Positions 7,980 through 20,269 of a stretch of DNA of 64,000 nt are shown one piece after another. This DNA comes from Pseudomonadota bacterium (GTDB lineage Bacteria > Myxococcota > Myxococcia > Myxococcales > Myxococcaceae), in the NCBI GenBank assembly GCA_023423535.1, contig JAFAFL010000019.1, forward strand, positions 1 to 64,000, given 5' to 3'. Under the pieces are notes generated by a model. It worked only from the letters and a program-made list of their open reading frames with translations. It ran no database searches and was not told where the DNA came from. How positions within the stretch are numbered: position 1 is the first letter of the stretch; every line of letters starts with the position of its first letter. Made by a program: the position numbers and the translations under genes.

Positions 7980-9779
7980 ATGTTGCGACACCTCGCCCAC
8001 AGCCTCCCCGCCGCCGCGCTGCTCTCGGCGCTCCTCGCGTGCCAGGGCGGCGAGCTGACCATCGCCCAGCACCAGGAGCGGACGCTGGACGACAACCACG
8101 CGCTGTCGCTGGTGCTCGAAGGTGACGGGCTGCGCGAGGAGCTGACGAACTCTCCGGAGCGCGAGTCGCCCACGCCGTTCCGCCGCATCGGTCTGCAGTG
8201 GGAGGCCCCGGGCGCGGCGGGCCTCGAGATCAGCGTGACCACCGACGGCCAGACCTGGAGCGAGTGGCGCGCGGCGACGGTGCACCACCTCGAGAGCGAA
8301 GAGGTCACCGCGTACGTCGGCGAGCTGGAGGTGGAGGGCGAGGCGACGGGCTACCGGCTGCGCGCGGCGGGCGAGACGCAGCCCACCTTCGTGGCGATGG
8401 AGTTCCTCACCGATCCCATCTCGTGGGGCATCGAGGGCGGCAACACCGAGCCGGACGAGGGCGACGACCTGCGCGAGGAGCTGGGCACGCTGGGGCTCGA
8501 GCTGACGGTGGGCCCTGCGACGGTGCACGGCCGCAGCGCGTGGGGTGCGAAGGCGCCGAAGTGCTCCTCCGGCCACAGCCCGAACCGCGTGACCGTCCAC
8601 CACACCGTGACGCCGACGGTGGACAGCATGAGCCCCGAGGCGCGGCTGCGTCAGATTCAGGCCTACCACCAGAACGTGAACGGCTGGTGCGACATCGGGT
8701 ACCACTTCCTCGTCTCGCGCGACGGGCGCCTCTGGGAGGGCCGGCCGATGCACCTGCTCGGCACCCACGTGGGCAACAACAACAGCGGGAACCTCGGCAT
8801 CAGCTTCATGGGGACCTTCACCAACGACGCGGCGACGAGCACGCAGATCAACAACGTGGGCAAGCTCATCAAGGGCCTGTCCTCGAAGTACGGCTTCGGG
8901 ATCAGCAGCACCACCGTGAAGGGCCACCGGAACTACAACCAGACCGCGTGCCCGGGGAACAAGCTCTACACGCAGCTTCCCGCGATCATCAGCGCGGCGA
9001 AGGGCAGCACCACGCCGACGCCCACCCCGACGCCGAGCGGCACCACGGTGAAGGGCCTCGTGTACATCGGCGGTGACTCGAGCAAGCGGCTCTCCGGCGC
9101 GGCGGTGAAGGTGGGGACCGCGAGCGCGACGTCCGACTCGAACGGGTACTGGGAGATCAAGGGCGTGAAGGCGGGCACGTACACGGTCACCGTGAGCCGC
9201 TCCGGCTACAACACGTTCAGCACGTCGAAGAGCGTGAGCGGCGCGGAGACGTGGGCGAGCGCGGGCCTCACCGCCGCGGTGCCGACGATGGTGCTGAAGG
9301 GGAAGATCTACGAGGGCACGAACACCTCGAAGCCGATCTCCGGCGCGACGGTGAAGCTGGGCACGCGGACGGTCACCACCGGGGCGGACGGCATGTACCA
9401 GTTCAACAACGTGGCGGCGGGGACGTACACGATCACCGCGTCGAAGAGCGGCTTCAAGACGACCTCGCTGCAGCGCGCGGTGACCGCGAACCCGACGTGG
9501 GGGAGCATCGGCCTGCCGTCGGCGCTGGCCACGGGGACCGCTTCGCTGCAGGGCGTGGTGTACCGGGGCGGCAACGCGTCGAACCGCGTCTCCTTCGCGA
9601 GCATCAAGCTCAGCGACGGGCGCACGATGAGCGCGGACGACACCGGCTTCTACAAGTTCACCAACCTGCCCGCGGGCACCACCGTCGTCACCGCGAGCAA
9701 GAGCGGCGTGGGCACCGGCAGCGTGTCGCGCACCCTGCAGAGCGGGACCCTGACCTGGGGCAGCGTCTCGATTCCGTAG
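7980..9779 (+). CDS. Lipoprotein N-acetylmuramoyl-L-alanine amidase (PGRP fold) with three surface repeats
   Basis: A 599-residue predicted lipoprotein that would cleave the MurNAc-L-Ala bond of peptidoglycan. The signal peptide ends LLAC (Cys21). After a less conserved N-terminal region comes an Amidase_2/PGRP domain (about 185-345) with zinc ligands His207 or His208 (VTVHHTV), His316 and Cys324 (GHRNYNQTACPGN), and a conserved Tyr in DIGYHFL. A TPTPTPTPS linker leads to three carboxypeptidase-regulatory-like beta-sandwich repeats of about 80 residues (357-599), each with a GTYTVT or similar core. The ATG was chosen by GGAG 11 bases upstream and the signal peptide. The repeats suggest surface display or wall binding. 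It is monocistronic, with a possible sigma-54 promoter upstream and a terminator at 9811. Confidence 0.9.
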   Translation: MLRHLAHSLPAAALLSALLACQGGELTIAQHQERTLDDNHALSLVLEGDGLREELTNSPERESPTPFRRIGLQWEAPGAAGLEISVTTDGQTWSEWRAATVHHLESEEVTAYVGELEVEGEATGYRLRAAGETQPTFVAMEFLTDPISWGIEGGNTEPDEGDDLREELGTLGLELTVGPATVHGRSAWGAKAPKCSSGHSPNRVTVHHTVTPTVDSMSPEARLRQIQAYHQNVNGWCDIGYHFLVSRDGRLWEGRPMHLLGTHVGNNNSGNLGISFMGTFTNDAATSTQINNVGKLIKGLSSKYGFGISSTTVKGHRNYNQTACPGNKLYTQLPAIISAAKGSTTPTPTPTPSGTTVKGLVYIGGDSSKRLSGAAVKVGTASATSDSNGYWEIKGVKAGTYTVTVSRSGYNTFSTSKSVSGAETWASAGLTAAVPTMVLKGKIYEGTNTSKPISGATVKLGTRTVTTGADGMYQFNNVAAGTYTITASKSGFKTTSLQRAVTANPTWGSIGLPSALATGTASLQGVVYRGGNASNRVSFASIKLSDGRTMSADDTGFYKFTNLPAGTTVVTASKSGVGTGSVSRTLQSGTLTWGSVSIP

Positions 9780-9802
9780 CTGGGGCTTAGCAGGGTTGAG
9801 GC

Positions 9803-11383
9803 TCAGAACGGCGCCTGGAGCTCCAACTCCAGGCGCTTTCCATTTGCGGGGTGGGTGAAGGAGAGCCCCTCCGCGTGGAGCATGAGGCGAGTTGCGTGGC
9901 GTTCGCCGGAGCCGTAGAGCCGGTCCCCGAGGATCGGCGCGCCGAGCCCGAGCGGATGCGCCGCGTGCGCTCTGAGTTGATGCGTGCGTCCGGTGAGCGG
10001 GAAGAGGGCGACGCGGTGGCCTTCGAGCAGCCGCCAGCGCGTGACCGCGTGGCGGCCATGGACGGGATCGTGGACCTGTCTCGGCCGGTCGTCGGGATCG
10101 ACGCGGAGGGGGAGTTCGATGACGCCCTCTTCGACGGCCGGCCGTCTTTCGAGGATCGCCACGTAGCGCTTGAGAACCTCCCGCCGGAGGAACTGCCGCT
10201 GGAGCGCGCGATGGGTCTCGGCGTCGAGCGCCGCGAGCAGCAGCCCGGACGTGTCGAGGTCCAGCCGGTGCACGAGCAGCGGCCCTGTCGCGAGCGGGAA
10301 CCGCTTTCGCAGCCGCGTGAGCACGCTGTCGCGGAGCTCGGGGGCGTCGCCCTTGCCCGGCGCGGAGAGCAGGCCGTGCGGCTTCGCGATGACCACCAGG
10401 TGCGGGTCCTCGTGGACGAGCTGCAGCGGCTCTTCTCGGAAGGGCGCGGGCGAGAAGAGGCGCGGCGGAGCGACCTCGAGCCCTTCCATCATCCACGGCA
10501 GGAGCGGACCGCACTTGTCCCGGCACGCCGGGTAGAAGGCGCCTTCGATGCGGCCGCCGGAGAGGGGAGGCGGGCCCCACCAGAACTCGGCGAGCGCGAG
10601 CGGACGGAGGCCCTCCCGGTACGCCTGCGCGAGCAGCTTCGGCGCCGCGCAGTCTCCCGCGCCCGAGGGTGGCCGGGTGCCGTTCTGCCACAGCGAGAGC
10701 AGCGGCCGCGTCTCGCTGCGCGCGTTCGTGAGCACGTAGGTCGCGTGGATGCGGCGCATGACCTCGCGGCAGATCGCGTGCCGCAGCCGCTCCAGTGCGC
10801 GCGCGCGACGCTCCAGTTTGACGAGCGCCGGCTTCAGCTCCTGCCGCTCCTCTTTGTGCCGGGCCTGGAGGCGGCGTGCCTCTGCCTTGTCACCGCGGCT
10901 CTGCTGATCCGCCTCGTGGAGCGCGCTCGGGTCGGTCGTCTGCGCCCTTCGGGAGCGCCGCTCCTCCTTGCTCCTCGAGTGCCGCGCCTTGAGGGACTCC
11001 CGCTCCGCTGCGTGCCTCGACTCCAGCGCCGCCCAGGCCGCGCGTGAGTGTGAGAGGTCGCCGTCGGCGGCGTTGAACGTCACCCCCCTTTCGACGAGCG
11101 CCTTCACGATCCGCTCACCGGCGGGCTCGACCTCGTCGCGCTGGCGGGCGTCGAAGAGGGGAGGCGCGAACCCATCGTGGTGCCACGTCCCGCCGAGCAT
11201 TCCGGAGAACGCGCGCAGTACCCGCCTTGAGCCGTGCGCGTCCTCCGCCACGAGGACGCCGAACATCTTCCCCTCGCGTCTCGCGGTCTGGCCCACGTGC
11301 GACGCGCGGAGCTCCTCCTGCAGAAGGAGAGCCGCTTCCCGCGCGAGCGGCGGCGGCCCGAGCTGATCGAACGGCGAGTTCAC
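9803..11383 (-). CDS. RluA-family RNA pseudouridine synthase with long N-terminal extension
   Basis: A 526-residue protein. The C-terminal half (about 310-526) is a complete RluA-type catalytic domain with HRLDLDTSGLLL (catalytic Asp375) and later GRTHQLRAHAAHPL. The N-terminal part is not found in short RluA enzymes: residues 1-110 form a globular region and about 110-190 a highly charged coiled coil, followed by a Cys-containing segment (YPACRDKCGP). The start is a GTG at 11383 that overlaps the TGA of the upstream methyltransferase (GTGA), so the genes are translationally coupled. The target may be rRNA or tRNA; the site is unknown. Its last codons contain the hairpin that probably terminates the convergent amidase gene. 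Confidence 0.88.
   Translation of the reverse strand: MNSPFDQLGPPPLAREAALLLQEELRASHVGQTARREGKMFGVLVAEDAHGSRRVLRAFSGMLGGTWHHDGFAPPLFDARQRDEVEPAGERIVKALVERGVTFNAADGDLSHSRAAWAALESRHAAERESLKARHSRSKEERRSRRAQTTDPSALHEADQQSRGDKAEARRLQARHKEERQELKPALVKLERRARALERLRHAICREVMRRIHATYVLTNARSETRPLLSLWQNGTRPPSGAGDCAAPKLLAQAYREGLRPLALAEFWWGPPPLSGGRIEGAFYPACRDKCGPLLPWMMEGLEVAPPRLFSPAPFREEPLQLVHEDPHLVVIAKPHGLLSAPGKGDAPELRDSVLTRLRKRFPLATGPLLVHRLDLDTSGLLLAALDAETHRALQRQFLRREVLKRYVAILERRPAVEEGVIELPLRVDPDDRPRQVHDPVHGRHAVTRWRLLEGHRVALFPLTGRTHQLRAHAAHPLGLGAPILGDRLYGSGERHATRLMLHAEGLSFTHPANGKRLELELQAPF
9811..9839 (+). terminator. Intrinsic terminator of the amidase gene inside the convergent gene's 3' end
   Basis: A perfect 10-bp inverted repeat (GCGCCTGGAG and CTCCAGGCGC, loop CTCCAA) followed by TTTC, 32 bases after the amidase stop. 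It lies wholly within the last codons of the convergent pseudouridine synthase gene. Confidence 0.65.
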
Positions 11384-12000
11384 GCCCGCGTCTGCCGACG
11401 GAACACGACCGCGCAGTTGTTGGAGGGGAGCTCGACGAGGCGCGCGCGCCGAAGCCCATGCGCTTCGGCGACCCGCGTGACCTCGCTCAGCCGTCGGACG
11501 CCCCACTCCGGGTTCCGCTCCTTCAGGCTCTGGTCGAAGGAGAGATTTGAGGGGGCGGTCGGCACGCCCTCCTCCTCGCGGAAGAAGGGGCCGTAGAGGA
11601 TGAGCGGTCCTCCGTCCGCGAGCACCCTTGCCGCGCCCGCCATGAGGCCCTCACAGGCCCGCCACGGCGCGATGTGGATCATGTTGATGCAGACGACCGC
11701 GTCCGCGCGCGGCACCGGGAACTGGCCGCTGGCGGCATCCAGCGCGATCGGCGGGAGGAGGTTCGGGAGCGCCGCCTCGGCGCGATGGGCCTCGATGCTC
11801 GTGCGCGCGAGCAGGTCGTGGTCCGAGGGCTGCCACCGCACATGGGGCAACGCGCGGGCGAAGTGGACCGCGTGCTCGCCGGTGCCGCTGGCAACCTCCA
11901 GCACGAGCGCGCCGGGCGTCTGCGGCAACTCCTCCCTCAGCACGCCGAGGATGGGCTCGCGGTTCCTCTCCGTGGCCGGTGCGTAGCGTTTCGCGTTCAT
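11380..12000 (-). CDS. SAM-dependent methyltransferase, DUF938 family
   Basis: A 206-residue class I methyltransferase of the DUF938 type, starting NAKRYAPATERNREPIL as in that family. Motif I is VLEVASGTGEHAVHFA (about 33-48), and the motif IV region is ADAVVCINMIHIAPW. The family is widespread but its substrate is not established. The ATG at 12000 follows the SNF2 helicase stop by three bases, and the gene's own stop overlaps the GTG of the pseudouridine synthase, so all three probably form one operon. The pairing with an RNA-modifying enzyme may be meaningful but is only context. Confidence 0.88.
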   Translation of the reverse strand: MNAKRYAPATERNREPILGVLREELPQTPGALVLEVASGTGEHAVHFARALPHVRWQPSDHDLLARTSIEAHRAEAALPNLLPPIALDAASGQFPVPRADAVVCINMIHIAPWRACEGLMAGAARVLADGGPLILYGPFFREEEGVPTAPSNLSFDQSLKERNPEWGVRRLSEVTRVAEAHGLRRARLVELPSNNCAVVFRRQTRA

Positions 12001-12003
12001 CGC

Positions 12004-15549
<3,546 letters not shown>

Positions 15550-15717
15550 GGTGCGGAAGCCAGTCGGTTGAGGAGCGGGATCGGACGACACGAGGGCCTG
15601 CCGCGATCTCGCCTGCGCGCGGAGGGCGGTCAAGCAGTGGAGCAGGTGCGCCGCGCATGAGCGCCCGCCTGCCCGGTGTGCCCTCGTGGCGTTGTGGTAG
15701 AGGTGCCGACCCCCGCG

Positions 15718-17826
15718 ATGGACCTCTCGAAGCTCAACCCTCCTCAGCGCCAGGCCGTCGTCACCACCGATGGTCCGCTGCTGGTGCTCGCCGGTGCGGG
15801 CAGCGGCAAGACGCGCGTCATCACCCACCGCATCGTCCACCTGCTCGAGGACAAGCGCGTCGCGGCGCGGAACATCCTCGCGGTGACGTTCACGAACAAG
15901 GCCGCGCAGGAGATGAAGGAGCGCGTGGTGCACATGGCGGGGAAGAAGGCGTCCTCGCTGCTCATCTGCACCTTCCACGCGTTCGGCGCCGAGGTGCTGA
16001 AGGAGGACATCCACCGGCTCGGCTACCCGAAGAAGTTCGCCATCGCAGACATGGGGGATCAGCTCGCGCTCATCCGCCGCGCGATGCGGGACAAGAAGAT
16101 CGACGACCGCGCCTTCGACGCGCGCAAGGTGCTCACGCTCATCAGCAAGGCGAAGAACGCGGGCGAGGTCCCCGACGAGCTCTCCGCCGGGCTCGGCGAC
16201 GACTACGACCTCATCACGCACCTCGTGTACCCGGTGTACCAGCTCGGGCTTCGGGCGATGGGCGCGGTCGATTTCGACGATCTCATCGTCCTCCCCGCGC
16301 AGCTCTTCCGCGAGCACCCGGGCACGAAGGACAAGTACATCCGGCGCTTCCGCTACCTGCTGGTGGACGAGTTCCAGGACACGAACACCGCGCAGCTGGA
16401 TCTGCTGACCCTGCTCGCGGGAGAGCAGAAGAACGTCTGCGCGGTGGGCGACGACGACCAGTGCATCTACGGCTGGCGGGGCGCCGAGGTGCGCAACATC
16501 CTCCGCTACGACAGCTTCTTCCCCGGCGCGCAGGAGGTCCGGCTCGAGCAGAACTACCGGTCCACGCGGACGATCCTCGAGGCCGCCAACGCGGTGATCG
16601 AGAAGAACCCCGAGCGCAAGGCGAAGCGCATGTGGACCGACGGCAAGCCCGGCGAGAAGGTCACGCTGGTGGTGCTGCCTTCGGAGGAGGAGGAGGCGCG
16701 CTGGGTCGTGCGCGAGATCGCTCGGCAGATCGAAGTGGACGGCGTGCCCGCGGACGAGATCGCGGTGCTCTACCGCACCAACGGCCAGGCCCGTCCCATC
16801 GAGGAGGCGCTGCGCGAGAAGGAGCTCTATTACGAGGTCATCGGCGGCTCGGAGTTCTTCGACCGGCGCGAGGTGAAGGACGTCATCGCGTACTTCAAGG
16901 TCATCGCGAACCCGCGCGACGAAGTGTCCCTCCTGCGCATCGTCAACGTGCCCGCCAGAGGCATCGGCGACGTGACGATGGAGCGGCTCGTGGCCAACGC
17001 GCGGAAGCTCGACGTGCCGGTGTGGGAGGCGATGAAGCGCGCCGCCGAGTTCGAGGACCTCCCGCGCGGCAGCGCCGAATGCGTCACCGCGTTCGTGGAG
17101 CTGGTGGAGCGCTACCGCGAGCGCTTCGATGACGGGAAGTTGTCGGAGGTGACCCGCGCGCTGCTCGAGGAGATCGGCTTCCGCGACGCCACGAGGGCGC
17201 ACACCCCGTCACCCACCGCGATCGAGCGCAAGCTGGAGTCGGTCGATCAGGTCCTGCGCTCGCTGGAGAAGTACGAGGAGCGAGAGGGCCCGAAGGCGGG
17301 GCTGCTGACCTATCTGAATCGCCTCTCGCTCGACACGCGCGAGGAGGAGGACGCGCCCGGCGGCGGCCGGAAGGTGACGCTGATGACCGTGCATGGCTCG
17401 AAGGGGCTGGAGTTCCGGGTCGTGTTCTTCATCGGCATGGAGGAGGACCTCATGCCGCACGGAGGGATGCAGGGCGAACCGCCGAACCTCGAGGAGGAGC
17501 GCCGCCTCTGCTACGTCGGCATCACCCGCGCGAAGGAGAAGCTCTTCCTCACCCGCGCCGCCACGAGGGTGAAGCGGGGCAAGGAAGTCCCGCGCACCCC
17601 GTCCCGCTTCCTCCAGGACATCCCGGAGGCCCTGCTCGAAGTCCGCGACCTCGTCGCCGACGTCCCTGCCCCGCCGCCATCGGATGGGATCAGCCCGTTC
17701 GAGAAGCTCCGCCGCAAGTTCGCCGCCGCCAATGAGGCCGCCGGGGCCTCCGGGTCAGCGCCTGCAGGCCCTGCGGTGGGCAAGGGACCAGCCACGAAAT
17801 CTCCCCGCCCCGGCCCCGGTTTCTGA
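15718..17826 (+). CDS. UvrD/Rep/PcrA-family 3'-5' DNA helicase
   Basis: A 702-residue superfamily 1A helicase. The Q motif is LNPPQRQAV, followed by Walker A AGAGSGKT (about 27-35), motif Ia TFTNKAAQEMKERV, motif II VDEFQDTN, motif III GDDDQCIYGWRGAE, motif IV EQNYRST, motif V TVHGSKGLEF and motif VI YVGITRAKEKL. The length matches UvrD/PcrA/Rep, and the sequence does not decide between them. The C-terminus is Gly/Pro/Ala-rich, as in many UvrD proteins that use a flexible tail for partners. The ATG at 15718 starts DLSKLNPPQ; a GTG eight codons upstream is possible. Expected roles are nucleotide excision and mismatch repair or replication restart. Divergent from the SNF2 gene. Confidence 0.9.
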   Translation: MDLSKLNPPQRQAVVTTDGPLLVLAGAGSGKTRVITHRIVHLLEDKRVAARNILAVTFTNKAAQEMKERVVHMAGKKASSLLICTFHAFGAEVLKEDIHRLGYPKKFAIADMGDQLALIRRAMRDKKIDDRAFDARKVLTLISKAKNAGEVPDELSAGLGDDYDLITHLVYPVYQLGLRAMGAVDFDDLIVLPAQLFREHPGTKDKYIRRFRYLLVDEFQDTNTAQLDLLTLLAGEQKNVCAVGDDDQCIYGWRGAEVRNILRYDSFFPGAQEVRLEQNYRSTRTILEAANAVIEKNPERKAKRMWTDGKPGEKVTLVVLPSEEEEARWVVREIARQIEVDGVPADEIAVLYRTNGQARPIEEALREKELYYEVIGGSEFFDRREVKDVIAYFKVIANPRDEVSLLRIVNVPARGIGDVTMERLVANARKLDVPVWEAMKRAAEFEDLPRGSAECVTAFVELVERYRERFDDGKLSEVTRALLEEIGFRDATRAHTPSPTAIERKLESVDQVLRSLEKYEEREGPKAGLLTYLNRLSLDTREEEDAPGGGRKVTLMTVHGSKGLEFRVVFFIGMEEDLMPHGGMQGEPPNLEEERRLCYVGITRAKEKLFLTRAATRVKRGKEVPRTPSRFLQDIPEALLEVRDLVADVPAPPPSDGISPFEKLRRKFAAANEAAGASGSAPAGPAVGKGPATKSPRPGPGF

Positions 17827-17855
17827 TCCGATGTGCGAGGAAAACCGCTCGGCGC

Positions 17856-17884
17856 TTGACAGGGCGCGAGCATCTCTCTAGATC
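17856..17884 (+). promoter_or_regulatory. Sigma-70-type promoter for rplM-rpsI
   Basis: A perfect TTGACA at 17856-17861 is followed after 17 bases by TAGATC (17879-17884), a weak -10 match. It lies about 70 bases before the rplM start, as expected for a ribosomal-protein operon. The excellent -35 and correct spacing support the call; the -10 is the weak point. Confidence 0.55.
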
Positions 17885-17955
17885 GTCCGCCCTTCCTGCG
17901 CCCCCCGGAGTATTCCGGCAGTGGGTGAGGTTTGGGTGACGAGGAGTTTTTGAAG

Positions 17956-18402
17956 ATGGCGACCAGGACGTACAGCGCACGGCCCGCGGACATCAAGCGC
18001 GAGTGGCACGTGGTGGATGTGTCGGGCAAGGTGCTCGGCCGTGCCGCCAGCCAGATCGCCACGCTGCTCAAGGGCAAGCACAAGGCAATCTACACCCCCT
18101 CCATGGATACGGGTGATCACGTCATCGTGATCAACGCGGCGGATGTCCGCGTGACCGGTACCAAGGAGACCGACAAGAAGTACTACCGGCACCCGAACGC
18201 GGGCTTCCCCGGCGGTCTGAAGACGACCACGCTGGACAAGCTTCGTCAGCGCCACCCGGAGGACATCGTTCTCCAGGCCGTCCGGAAGATGCTGCCCCGG
18301 AACGCGCTGGGCCGGCAGATGATGACCAAGCTGAAGGTGTACGCGGGCGCGGAGCATCCGCACGCGGCCCAGAAGCCCCAGACCCGCGAAGTCGAGGCGT
18401 AA
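17956..18402 (+). CDS. rplM: 50S ribosomal protein L13
   Basis: A 148-residue L13 of normal length, with the family features REWHVVDVSGKVLGRAAS near the start, then YTPSMDTGDHVIVINA and VRKMLPRNALGRQMM. L13 binds 23S rRNA early in 50S assembly. The ATG at 17956 has GAGGAG ten bases upstream; a further in-frame ATG eight codons earlier lacks one. It is followed after six bases by rpsI, the universally conserved rplM-rpsI pair. Confidence 0.97.
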   Translation: MATRTYSARPADIKREWHVVDVSGKVLGRAASQIATLLKGKHKAIYTPSMDTGDHVIVINAADVRVTGTKETDKKYYRHPNAGFPGGLKTTTLDKLRQRHPEDIVLQAVRKMLPRNALGRQMMTKLKVYAGAEHPHAAQKPQTREVEA

Positions 18403-18408
18403 GAGATC

Positions 18409-18804
18409 ATGGCGAACGGAAACACGTCGTACGGAACGGGCCGCCGCAAGGAGGCCACCGCCCGGGTGTGGATCAACCAGGGCGAGGGTCAGGTCGTCGT
18501 CAACGGCCGCCCGCTGGACGAGTACTTCGGTCGCGAGACCTCGAAGATGCTCATCTACCAGCCGCTCCAGCTGCTCGAGCAGGCCGGCAAGATCGACATC
18601 ACGGTGAACGTGTGCGGCGGCGGGCTCTCGGGCCAGGCCGGCGCCATCCGCCACGGGCTCTCCCGCGCGCTGGTCACCATGAACCCGGAGTTCCGTCCGG
18701 TCCTCAAGAAGGCCGGCTTCCTCACCCGCGATCCTCGCGCGGTCGAGCGTAAGAAGTACGGTCAGCCGGGCGCGCGCCGCCGGTTCCAGTTCTCCAAGCG
18801 CTAA
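18409..18804 (+). CDS. rpsI: 30S ribosomal protein S9
   Basis: A 131-residue S9 with GTGRRKEATARVWI at the N-terminus and the basic C-terminal tail PGARRRFQFSKR, whose final Lys-Arg reaches the P-site tRNA in known structures. It completes the rplM-rpsI operon and is followed by a hairpin terminator at 18844. Confidence 0.97.
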   Translation: MANGNTSYGTGRRKEATARVWINQGEGQVVVNGRPLDEYFGRETSKMLIYQPLQLLEQAGKIDITVNVCGGGLSGQAGAIRHGLSRALVTMNPEFRPVLKKAGFLTRDPRAVERKKYGQPGARRRFQFSKR

Positions 18805-18843
18805 GCGCTTCGGAGCATCCGGTTCCGCTCCTCGCATCACGCC

Positions 18844-18873
18844 AGAGCGGGCTTCCCTCGGGAGGTCCGCTCT
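18844..18873 (+). terminator. Hairpin terminator after rpsI
   Basis: AGAGCGG and CCGCTCT form a 7-bp outer stem around an inner TTCCC/GGGAG stem with a 2-base loop. Only a short, broken T tract follows (TCGCGTT), so termination may need Rho or be partial. Confidence 0.5.
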
Positions 18874-18912
18874 TCGCGTTGCGGGCGGTCCGGGCTACAC
18901 GGGCCTCCGCTC

Positions 18913-20208
18913 ATGCCGGCTCCCTCCGCCTCTCCCGAAGCGCCCGACGCGACTGAAGCGCCGCCCCGCCCGCTGCCGAAGAGCGCGCGCGAGCCGTGGG
19001 GGCACTTCCTCCGCTCCTTCTTCCACATCGGCATCAACAGCTTCGGCGGGCCGGTCGCGCAGATCGGCGTGATGCACCAGGAGGCGGTGGAGAAGCGGAG
19101 GTGGCTGACCGACAGCCAGTTCGTCCACCTCCTCAACTTCGCCAACGTCCTCCCCGGCCCTGAAGCGCTGGAGATCGCCATCCACCTCGGGTGGCTGCGG
19201 CGCGGGGTGCTCGGCGGGATCCTCGGGGGCCTGCTCTTCATCTGGCCGGGCTTCGTCTCGCTCACCGCGCTGGGGTGGCTCTACGCGGAGCACGGCGACG
19301 TGACGCTGGTGCAGGGCGTGCTGCACGGCATCCGGCCGGTGGCGGTGGCGCTCATCGCGGCCGCGGTGCTGCGGATCTCGATGAAGGCGCTGCAGGGGCT
19401 CTTCGCCTACGCGCTGCTCCTCATCGTGTTCGCGCTGTCGTACTTCGCGGACGTGCCCTTCGTGCCGCTGCTCCTCGGCGCGGGGCTCATCGGCATCGGG
19501 CTGCAGCGCGTGCGCTCGCCGAGCCTCGGGCAGTGGGCCGGTCGCTGGAAGGTGCCGATCATCACCGCCGTGTTGCTCGGCGCGCTGGGCGTGGGCTTCC
19601 TCGAGCGCCACACGCCGATGGCCCCGACCGAAGCGCCTTCCGTCTCCGCGCGACCCGAGGGACCGCAACCGGAGGCGAGTCCGGACCGGCTGCTCGCCCT
19701 CGCCTGGGTGAACACGAAGGCGGCGCTGGTGACGTTCGGCGGCGCCTACACCGCGCTGCCGCTGATGCGCGAGGAGCTCGTGGCGCGGCGCGGCTGGCTG
19801 ACCGACGCGGCGGTGGCGGATGCGCTCGCGTTGGGCGAGACCACGCCCGGGCCGCTCATCTGCTTCGGTGTGTTCCTCTCGTACCTCTCCGGCGGGCTGT
19901 GGGGTGCGCTCGTCGGGACCTTCTTCCTCTTCCTCCCGAGCTTCGTGCTGGTGCTCGCGTTCGGCCGTTACGCGGAGGCGGTCTCCCGGCTGCCGGGCGC
20001 GACCGCGTTCCTGCGCGGCGTGTCGGCGGGGACGGTGGGGCTCATCCTCGCGCTCTCCGCGAGGCTCGTTCCGGCGAACGTTGGCAACGTGATCGACGGG
20101 GTGATCGCGGCAGTCGCCTTCGTCGCGCTGTGGCGCTTCAAGGCGAACATTCTGCTGACGGTGGCCGTGGGCGCGCTGATTGGGCTCGGCCGCACGCTCA
20201 TCGGCTGA
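18913..20208 (+). CDS. chrA: Chromate transporter ChrA family (two-domain)
   Basis: A 431-residue inner-membrane protein with the duplicated chromate-transporter (CHR) architecture. The first half carries FFHIGINSFGGPVAQIG and NVLPGPEALEIAIHLG, the second carries the repeat counterpart VTFGGAYTALPLMREE and GETTPGPLICFGVFLSYL. Each half has about six membrane segments, and a Pro/Ala-rich linker lies near residues 237-257. Characterised members expel chromate; many homologues lack a tested substrate. It is a lone gene with no chrB regulator nearby, so the resistance phenotype is not certain. Confidence 0.88.
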   Translation: MPAPSASPEAPDATEAPPRPLPKSAREPWGHFLRSFFHIGINSFGGPVAQIGVMHQEAVEKRRWLTDSQFVHLLNFANVLPGPEALEIAIHLGWLRRGVLGGILGGLLFIWPGFVSLTALGWLYAEHGDVTLVQGVLHGIRPVAVALIAAAVLRISMKALQGLFAYALLLIVFALSYFADVPFVPLLLGAGLIGIGLQRVRSPSLGQWAGRWKVPIITAVLLGALGVGFLERHTPMAPTEAPSVSARPEGPQPEASPDRLLALAWVNTKAALVTFGGAYTALPLMREELVARRGWLTDAAVADALALGETTPGPLICFGVFLSYLSGGLWGALVGTFFLFLPSFVLVLAFGRYAEAVSRLPGATAFLRGVSAGTVGLILALSARLVPANVGNVIDGVIAAVAFVALWRFKANILLTVAVGALIGLGRTLIG

Positions 20209-20269
20209 ACGAACGGGAGGCCTCACCGCTGCCACGGCGCGAGCCCCCTTTGCTAGCATCCGCCCACCC

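Noticed and set aside
7836..10691. Long minus-strand open frame across the amidase gene
   Set aside because: Arg/Ala/His-rich, no motifs; shadow of the amidase and of the RluA-like gene, whose real frame is different.
15550..17202. Upstream extension of the SNF2 frame through the UvrD gene
   Set aside because: The extension is antisense to a clearly real helicase gene and has no domain similarity; the start near 15549 is used.
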